Origin: CAZPUR01 sp964589815
Lineage (GTDB): Bacteria; Patescibacteriota; Microgenomatia; UBA1400
Direction of reading: 5' to 3'
Length of the DNA stretch: 9,891 nt
Assembly (NCBI GenBank): GCA_964589815.1
Contig: CAZPUR010000019.1
Span: 1-9,891, forward strand
The notes beneath the pieces are model-generated. The model was not told where the DNA came from. It searched no databases and saw only the letters and a program-made list of their open reading frames with translations. Position numbers and translations under genes: made by a program. Below, in pieces: positions 6,528-9,891 of this stretch. Within the stretch, counting starts at the first letter, position 1. Every line of letters starts with the position of its first letter.

Positions 6528-6554
6528 AGCAACTAAATATTACCAATTTTTTCT

Positions 6555-6866
6555 TTATTTAACAACTGAGTCTTCTTCTGGTAATACTGGCGTAACCCTA
6601 ACAAACCCTGCCTTTTCCCAATCTGCCACTGCTTGCTCTAAGCTATCTTCAGGAAATGCATATCTACCTGTTCTTGAAACCACTTTTGACCCCCCTACCT
6701 GGTCTGCTTCTTGTGTTGAGATGAGTATTGTTGATGCTGACGGAAAGGGGGTTGCTTGCTCAGCACGAAGCCTCTCAACATTCACCATCAAAACTTGTTC
6801 TCCACTCTTCTCTGCCAGCTTCTTCACCTCCTCTAAAAAATATTTTATTGGAGCATATTTTACCAC
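6555..6866 (-). CDS. Small orphan protein (103 aa), function unknown; GTG start uncertain
   Basis: No family is recognised. The residue pattern looks like a real globular alpha/beta protein: a helix YFLEEVKKLAEKSGE (about 9-23), a strand QVLMVNV, a central STILISTQEADQVGG, then SLEQAVADWEKAGFVRVTPV (74-93). No start ATG exists in frame. GTG at 6866, with AGAGGTAG nearby, is the only usual start codon. The frame stays open upstream to about 6923 and the extra residues (AKLFWFLEVGV) look protein-like. A GGGAGG at 6914-6919 also lies there without a start codon in frame, so the true N-terminus, or a small sequence error, remains open. It lies 73 bp downstream of the DUF5652 gene. Confidence 0.6.
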   Translation of the reverse strand: MVKYAPIKYFLEEVKKLAEKSGEQVLMVNVERLRAEQATPFPSASTILISTQEADQVGGSKVVSRTGRYAFPEDSLEQAVADWEKAGFVRVTPVLPEEDSVVK

Positions 6867-6939
6867 CCCTACCTCTAAAAACCAAAATAGCTTGGCACTT
6901 TTGAATTTAAAATCCTCCCAAAATTATCTCTTTGAAGAA

Positions 6940-7215
6940 TTATCCTTTCTTTTTTTGCCTTAGGAAGCTCCGCTTTTTTTCAATAAAGGCCAAAAGCTTG
7001 CCTTTGTCCAAATCAAAGCGGTTAAGGTAATAAATATAAAATATCTCCAAGATTCCCATGGTATTAACTATTAAGAAGATAATAAACCAAGCTAATTGTT
7101 TCTTATTGGCTGCTTTCCAAAGGGCTCGGCCTTTCCAAAAAATCGTCCAAGCAAAAAGGACTGTTAAAACTAAAGGCTGGTTAAGAAGTGAAATTATTTG
7201 TTCGTTTAGGTTCAT
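6940..7215 (-). CDS. DUF5652-family small membrane protein
   Basis: The 91-residue protein has two membrane helices (about 12-27 and 41-64). The linking segment FWKGRALWKAANKKQLAWF and the following VNTMGILEIFYIYYL match what I recall of DUF5652, a small domain common in CPR genomes whose function is unknown. The tail is basic (KKRSFLRQKKKG) and probably cytoplasmic. The ATG at 7215 has no Shine-Dalgarno and stands 7 nt after TATAAT, so it is probably leaderless. It is transcribed divergently from the HTH regulator, and the two promoters meet within a few bases. Confidence 0.8.
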   Translation of the reverse strand: MNLNEQIISLLNQPLVLTVLFAWTIFWKGRALWKAANKKQLAWFIIFLIVNTMGILEIFYIYYLNRFDLDKGKLLAFIEKKRSFLRQKKKG

Positions 7216-7222
7216 AAAATGA

Positions 7223-7252
7223 ATTATAAAGCTTTAATGGTTTTAAAGTCAA
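7223..7252 (-). promoter_or_regulatory. Promoter of the DUF5652 gene (leaderless)
   Basis: Read on the minus strand: -35 TTGACT (7252-7247), an 18-bp spacer and -10 TATAAT (7228-7223). The -10 ends 7 nt before the ATG at 7215. Its -35 lies 3 bp from the -35 of the divergent HTH promoter. Confidence 0.75.
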
Positions 7253-7255
7253 AGC

Positions 7256-7284
7256 TTGACATTAAGTATAGTTTACTATACAAT
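7256..7284 (+). promoter_or_regulatory. Promoter of the HTH/eight-TM operon
   Basis: Perfect -35 TTGACA (7256-7261), a 17-bp spacer and -10 TACAAT (7279-7284, one mismatch). Transcription should begin near 7291, giving a leader of about 24 nt that contains the AAGGAGG at 7304-7310. The first operator-like repeat fills the spacer and -10. Confidence 0.8.
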
Positions 7285-7304
7285 AAGTATACTCTACTAT
7301 ATTA
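7263..7304. promoter_or_regulatory. Two tandem 21-bp operator-like repeats
   Basis: Copies at 7263-7283 and 7284-7304 begin TAAGTATA and share about three quarters of their bases, with a period of exactly 21 bp. The first contains the perfect dyad GTATAGT-TT-ACTATAC (7266-7281). The second is a decayed version. Copy one lies over the spacer and -10, and copy two covers the predicted transcription start up to the Shine-Dalgarno. Bound protein would block transcription, so the adjacent XRE-type regulator probably represses its own operon here. Confidence 0.65.
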
Positions 7305-7314
7305 AGGAGGGTTT

Positions 7315-7536
7315 TTGAAAATTGGTAATAATTTACGCCAATACCGCTTTAAACATCATCAAATTTCCCAACAAGAACTGGCTAATAAAGTGGGTGTGAC
7401 CAGGCTAACGATTCATTCTATTGAAACAGGTAAATTTGTGCCTTCGACTCTTTTGGCTTTAAAATTAGCCCGTTTTTTTAAAGTTAAAGTAGAAGATATT
7501 TTTCGTTTACCTGCAACTAAAGGAGGCCAAAAATGA
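7315..7536 (+). CDS. XRE-family HTH transcriptional regulator (73 aa), TTG start
   Basis: A single Cro/CI-type helix-turn-helix domain. The recognition region is about residues 18-41 (QQELANKVGVTRLTIHSIETGK), followed by LLALKLARFFKVKVEDIF, the typical last helices. There is no ligand or dimerisation domain, as in the small YozG-like regulators. The TTG start at 7315 is chosen because AAGGAGG ends 4 nt before it and it gives the usual MKIGNNLRQYR opening. The stop overlaps the start of the next gene by 4 nt (ATGA). The two belong to one operon whose promoter carries tandem operator-like repeats, suggesting autorepression. Small XRE regulators paired with membrane proteins are common; in some pairs the membrane protein controls the regulator. 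Confidence 0.92.
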   Translation: MKIGNNLRQYRFKHHQISQQELANKVGVTRLTIHSIETGKFVPSTLLALKLARFFKVKVEDIFRLPATKGGQK

Positions 7537-8423
7537 AAAAAATTGAAAAAATACTAAAATCTTTAGTGCCAGTTTTAGGCATCTCCTCTGCACTTGCTTT
7601 TATGATGAGTTATTTTATTTTTGAAACTCTGCGGCCAAAAATGATCAACTTTAAACCCATTACTAGGGCTGAAGAAGGGCTAATGAATTATTTTGGCATT
7701 GGCCTTTTAATTTTTCTCTCTTTTTGTTTGCTTTCACTTTTTCAATTAACAAGATATTTAAAAAAGGCTAAAAAAATCTCCTTATTTTATTTACTTTTAC
7801 TGGTGATGAATATTTTATCTCTGGTCTTTATTTTTGGCGATGTGGCTTTATTAAGTGACATTGGCAAACAATACAAATATGGTTTATCTCAACCTGAATG
7901 GTCTATTTTATATCCCGTTACCGCCTTTCAATTGGTCTCGAGCTTAATTCTAACTTACAGTCATGTTTTTAAACTCAAAAAGGACGGTCAAACTAAATTT
8001 GTGGCTAAAGACAGCAATATTTTTATGGTGGCTCAATATGTAGGCTTTATTTGCGGTTCTATGGGTCTATCTTCTACTAGCTTAGGTTTTATCTTCCCCC
8101 GCTCTTCTTTGTGGATGTTAAAAATTCATACCCTGATGGGTACTTTTATTCTCCTTATTCCCTATGCTCTGATTTTAGGTTATTGGTTTATGATCAAAGC
8201 TCAGGAAAAAACTAAAGAATGGTATGATGAAAAACAAATTCAAGACCTAGGCAAATCGTCATTCTTAACTCTAATTTCAAGTTTGGCGATTATGACCTCA
8301 ATCTTCTTTTTCAATTTCAATAGCCTAGAAGGGGTAATCAGTGTTTTGTGGTTTCCTTTTTACGCTTTTTTAGTCCTGCTTTTATTTTCTCTGGCTAATC
8401 TTTATTATAGTGAAAAAAATTAA
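7533..8423 (+). CDS. Eight-TM membrane protein paired with the HTH regulator, function unknown
   Basis: The 296-residue protein is almost entirely membrane-embedded. Likely helices are at 9-30, 51-73, 82-107, 122-145, 163-188, 193-220, 243-262 and 267-291. Short charged loops lie at 74-81 (RYLKKAKK), 147-160 and 221-241 (KAQEKTKEWYDEKQIQDLGK), probably cytoplasmic. No transporter, enzyme or nucleotide-binding motif is visible, and I do not recognise the family. The start is firm: AAGGAGG (7520-7526) lies 6 nt before the ATG, which overlaps the HTH stop by 4 nt. Tight coupling suggests the two work together, for example as a sensor with its regulator or as the regulator's main target. That is inference only. 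Confidence 0.85.
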   Translation: MKKIEKILKSLVPVLGISSALAFMMSYFIFETLRPKMINFKPITRAEEGLMNYFGIGLLIFLSFCLLSLFQLTRYLKKAKKISLFYLLLLVMNILSLVFIFGDVALLSDIGKQYKYGLSQPEWSILYPVTAFQLVSSLILTYSHVFKLKKDGQTKFVAKDSNIFMVAQYVGFICGSMGLSSTSLGFIFPRSSLWMLKIHTLMGTFILLIPYALILGYWFMIKAQEKTKEWYDEKQIQDLGKSSFLTLISSLAIMTSIFFFNFNSLEGVISVLWFPFYAFLVLLLFSLANLYYSEKN

Positions 8424-8431
8424 GCTAAGTG

Positions 8432-8437
8432 TATAAT
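8432..8437 (+). promoter_or_regulatory. -10 element of the half-size EamA gene
   Basis: TATAAT at 8432-8437 ends 6 nt before the ATG at 8444. No good -35 is visible, and the preceding GTG only approximates an extended -10. It suggests a leaderless transcript separate from the eight-TM gene 20 bp upstream. Confidence 0.55.
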
Positions 8438-8443
8438 TAAAAT

Positions 8444-8869
8444 ATGATGCAGTGGTTGTTATTTGCTTTTTTATCGGCGGTTTTTGCCGCCCTTACTTCT
8501 ATTCTGGCCAAAATCGGCATTAAGAATATCAATTCTAATTTGGCGACTGCTATCCGCACCACCGTGATTCTCTTTTTCACCTGGGGCATTGCCGCCGCCC
8601 AAAAAACCTTACCCCAAATTAAAACCATCAGTAAAAACAGTCTTATTTTTCTGATTCTTTCCGGTATTGCCACCGGACTCTCCTGGTTGTTTTATTTCCG
8701 GGCTTTGCAAATTGGAGAAGCCAGTAAGGTAGTGCCGATTGATAAACTCAGTTTGGTGCTCACCATTATTTTTGCCGCTCTTTTTCTAAAGGAGAATCTA
8801 AGTTTTTCTCTTATTTTCGGAGTAATTTTAATGACCACTGGTGCGATTATTATTGCTTTTGTTAAGTAA
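8444..8869 (+). CDS. Half-size EamA/DMT transporter (5 TM)
   Basis: The 141-residue protein holds a single EamA repeat with five hydrophobic helices: about 3-25, 33-53, 66-87, 96-115 and 121-140. The segment LFYFRALQIGEASKVVPIDK (82-101) and the later FLKENLS are typical of the single-domain members related to COG2510. Full-length EamA proteins carry two such repeats, so this one probably works as a dimer. The substrate is unknown. Two ATGs in a row (8444 and 8447) are possible starts; the first fits a transcript starting just after the -10 at 8432-8437. It ends 17 bp before the stop of a convergent orphan gene, and no terminator hairpin is seen between them. Confidence 0.9.
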   Translation: MMQWLLFAFLSAVFAALTSILAKIGIKNINSNLATAIRTTVILFFTWGIAAAQKTLPQIKTISKNSLIFLILSGIATGLSWLFYFRALQIGEASKVVPIDKLSLVLTIIFAALFLKENLSFSLIFGVILMTTGAIIIAFVK

Positions 8870-8886
8870 GTTCCTAAGATAATTAA

Positions 8887-9165
8887 TTATTCAAATACCA
8901 CTGCTTCCGGCATCCAGCCTTGTTCGTTATGAACCATATCTAATAATGCCATAGTGGTCCTTTCCGCCTCTTCTTGTGGTGAAATCCGATGCTCTAAGAC
9001 ACTCTCTGGAAGCACTCTTCCCTGGGCTTCAAGCAGGGCTGCTTCATTTGCGACTACAGAAAATTTTTCCCTTCCCATCTGAACTGTGCCAAACCATGCA
9101 GGATGTTCAAGGGCTTTAGCGACCTCCTCAGAGTTACCAAAAACTATTGTTGCTATGCCTTCCAT
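8887..9165 (-). CDS. Small acidic orphan protein (92 aa), function unknown
   Basis: No family is recognised. The 92-residue product is acidic and soluble: IATIVFGNSEEVAKALEHPA at 4-23 looks like a strand followed by a helix, then EKFSVVANEAALLEAQGR (34-51), then SPQEEAERTTMALLDMV (63-79). Translation signals are the strongest in the window: AAGGAGGTGA (9181-9172) is fully complementary to the usual 16S 3' tail and lies 6 nt before the ATG. An extended -10 stands upstream at 9214-9206. This strong initiation region makes the gene credible. It is divergent from the MGMT gene, and the two promoters lie within 24 bp of each other. It is convergent with the half-size EamA gene. Confidence 0.75.
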   Translation of the reverse strand: MEGIATIVFGNSEEVAKALEHPAWFGTVQMGREKFSVVANEAALLEAQGRVLPESVLEHRISPQEEAERTTMALLDMVHNEQGWMPEAVVFE

Positions 9166-9205
9166 TTAACTTCACCTCCTTAAGATAATTTCACAAACAA
9201 GCTGA

Positions 9206-9214
9206 ATTATACCA
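9206..9214 (-). promoter_or_regulatory. Extended -10 promoter of the orphan gene at 8887-9165
   Basis: On the minus strand, TGGTATAAT (9214-9206) matches TGnTATAAT exactly. Transcription should start near 9199, giving a leader of roughly 34 nt that includes the perfect Shine-Dalgarno at 9181-9172. Confidence 0.65.
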
Positions 9215-9220
9215 GAAAAG

Positions 9221-9229
9221 TGCTAAAAT
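9221..9229 (+). promoter_or_regulatory. Extended -10 promoter of the MGMT gene (leaderless)
   Basis: TGCTAAAAT (9221-9229) is an extended -10 with one mismatch in the hexamer. It ends 9 nt before the ATG at 9239, and no Shine-Dalgarno lies between. It is divergent from, and 6 bp away from, the -10 of the neighbouring orphan gene. Confidence 0.55.
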
Positions 9230-9238
9230 ATTTAATTA

Positions 9239-9562
9239 ATGAAAAAAGTTTCTCCTTTTAGCCAAAAAGTTTATCAATTAGTTAAAAAAGTTCCTCGGGG
9301 AAAAGTAACAACTTATAAAGCTATTGCTCAGGCCTTAAACACTAAGGCCTATCAAGCGGTTGGCCAGGCATTGCGCCGCAATCTTTTAACCCCGCATCGA
9401 ACTTGTTCTGGTGCGGGGCCTATCTCAAAAGTTCCCTGCCATCGGGTAATTAAAAGCAATGGCACAATTGGCGGTTTTATGGGAAAAAAATCAGGTAAGG
9501 CCATTCAAAGGAAAATTAATTTACTTAAAAAAGAAGGGGTTAAGTTTGATTCTGAGTTCTGA
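9239..9562 (+). CDS. MGMT-family O6-alkylguanine-DNA alkyltransferase domain protein
   Basis: The 107-residue protein consists only of the DNA-binding/alkyltransferase domain. The winged-helix part (PRGKVTTYKAIAQALN, 19-34) is followed by the arginine-finger/helix region VGQALRRN (41-48) and the active-site motif VPCHRVI (65-71) with C67, then GGFMG (78-82). Because the cysteine is present it could accept alkyl groups, unlike ATL proteins, which have Trp there. Many short bacterial members of this type exist. An unusual segment, TPHRTCSGAG (51-60), separates RRNLL from PISKVPCHR; family members normally have only a few residues there. This segment is encoded exactly by a GC-rich palindrome (9390-9418). 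The transcript is probably leaderless. Confidence 0.93.
   Translation: MKKVSPFSQKVYQLVKKVPRGKVTTYKAIAQALNTKAYQAVGQALRRNLLTPHRTCSGAGPISKVPCHRVIKSNGTIGGFMGKKSGKAIQRKINLLKKEGVKFDSEF
9390..9418. repeat. 29-bp GC-rich palindrome inside the MGMT gene
   Basis: Perfect 7-bp arms CCCCGCA (9390-9396) and TGCGGGG (9412-9418) are extended inward by a T-G wobble and a C-G pair. An inner GAAC/GTTC dyad (9399-9408) follows after a one-base offset, so nearly the whole element is self-complementary. It is much more GC-rich than its surroundings and encodes residues 51-60, where the protein is longer than the family norm. It may be a small mobile palindrome inserted in frame. Confidence 0.65.
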
Positions 9563-9571
9563 TTCTAAGCA

Positions 9572-9841
9572 TTAACCTTCTTCTCGCATTCGCATTATCT
9601 CTTCTGCTACTAAGACTGAGCGTTCACCATGGCTTAATTGGAAAAAGTCCTCTCTTGTTTCCTCTACTCTCGCTTCGGCTAATTCGGCAACTTGCAAAGA
9701 AGTAACAACATGCGTCTCTGCCCCCGCCTCGCCAATAAATCCATGCCAACATGTTCTCCCACCAAAGTCCATAAAGGCCTTGGCAAATGTATCAGCTACA
9801 GCAATATTGACCGGTTGATTTTCTGTGGTGTCTGCCATCAT
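9572..9841 (-). CDS. Small acidic orphan protein (89 aa), function unknown
   Basis: No family is recognised. The product is acidic and soluble. The first part (NIAVADTFAKAFMDFGGRTCWHGF, about 12-35) may form a helix and strand. The second half (SLQVAELAEARVEETREDFF, 48-67) is strongly helical and charged, ending EEIMRMREEG. There are two adjacent ATGs (9841 and 9838). Upstream, AGAAAGA gives a weak ribosome site, and TATAAT at 9886-9881 is a likely -10 with a leader of about 35 nt. The -35 would lie at or beyond the window edge. The gene is convergent with MGMT, 9 bp apart, with no terminator visible. It looks slightly more GC-rich than its neighbours. Confidence 0.65.
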   Translation of the reverse strand: MMADTTENQPVNIAVADTFAKAFMDFGGRTCWHGFIGEAGAETHVVTSLQVAELAEARVEETREDFFQLSHGERSVLVAEEIMRMREEG

Positions 9842-9880
9842 TTTTTTCTTTCTAGGCAGGTGGTTGAATAAATTAGTAAA

Positions 9881-9886
9881 ATTATA
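9881..9886 (-). promoter_or_regulatory. -10 element of the orphan gene at 9572-9841
   Basis: TATAAT on the minus strand (9886-9881), preceded by TATAG. The region upstream of it is cut by the window end, so the -35 cannot be checked. Confidence 0.5.
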
Positions 9887-9891
9887 CTATA

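Noticed and set aside
6415..6963. 182-residue plus-strand open frame over the two minus-strand orphan genes
   Set aside because: Its translation is Ser/Thr-rich and low-complexity, with no start context. The opposite strand gives more globular proteins with a plausible operon layout.
9874..9891. Possible third copy of the TAGT...ACTA operator near the last promoter
   Set aside because: The half-sites are separated by 8 rather than 2 bases and the flanks do not match. Such AT words are expected around -10 boxes.
1..9891. Search for CRISPR arrays, tRNA or rRNA genes, IS elements, toxin-antitoxin pairs and phage hallmarks
   Set aside because: None was found on reading both strands. The HTH gene's partner is an eight-TM protein rather than a toxin-like product, and no GC-rich intrinsic terminator was seen either.

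Overview
The window looks like AT-rich DNA from a Patescibacteria (CPR) genome, probably a Microgenomates-like lineage. This rests on compact spacing, a minimal release factor, a DUF5652 membrane protein, a rpsF-ssb-rpsR operon not followed by rplI, and small orphan genes. TGA is used as an ordinary stop codon (rpmE, rpsF, the HTH gene, the MGMT gene), so this is not a UGA-recoded lineage such as Gracilibacteria or Absconditabacteria. No plasmid, phage, IS or CRISPR hallmark was seen.

Layout. Positions 41-2026: an EamA/DMT transporter behind two tandem palindromic sites, then rpmE (bL31) overlapping prfA (RF1), which runs into an assembly gap of exactly 100 N (1927-2026). Positions 2027-4947, minus strand: an apparent five-gene operon rpsF-ssb-rpsR-ctpA-htrA read from a good promoter at 4919-4947, with htrA cut by the gap. 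Positions 4948-5118: a repeat-rich AT spacer. Positions 5119-6232, minus: the ATPase/GTPase ychF. Positions 6264-6866, minus: two small orphan genes. Positions 6940-8423: a divergent locus with DUF5652 (minus) and an XRE-type regulator coupled to an eight-TM membrane protein (plus), the latter behind two tandem 21-bp operator-like repeats. Positions 8432-9891: a half-size EamA protein, an orphan gene with a perfect Shine-Dalgarno, a short MGMT-family protein whose gene contains a palindromic insert, and a last orphan gene.

A common theme is promoter architecture. Genes that begin transcripts (rpmE, rpsF, ychF, DUF5652, the half-size EamA and MGMT genes) have a -10 hexamer ending 6-9 nt before the start codon, which predicts leaderless mRNAs. 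Several internal or separately regulated genes (ssb, the HTH gene, the eight-TM gene, the orphan at 8887-9165) have strong Shine-Dalgarno sequences instead.

Most of the window is housekeeping: translation, replication and envelope proteolysis. The best candidates for something new are the XRE/eight-TM module with its operators, the RF1 that lacks domain 1, and the in-frame palindrome in the MGMT gene. All functional statements come from reading the sequence and recalling families; no database search was run.
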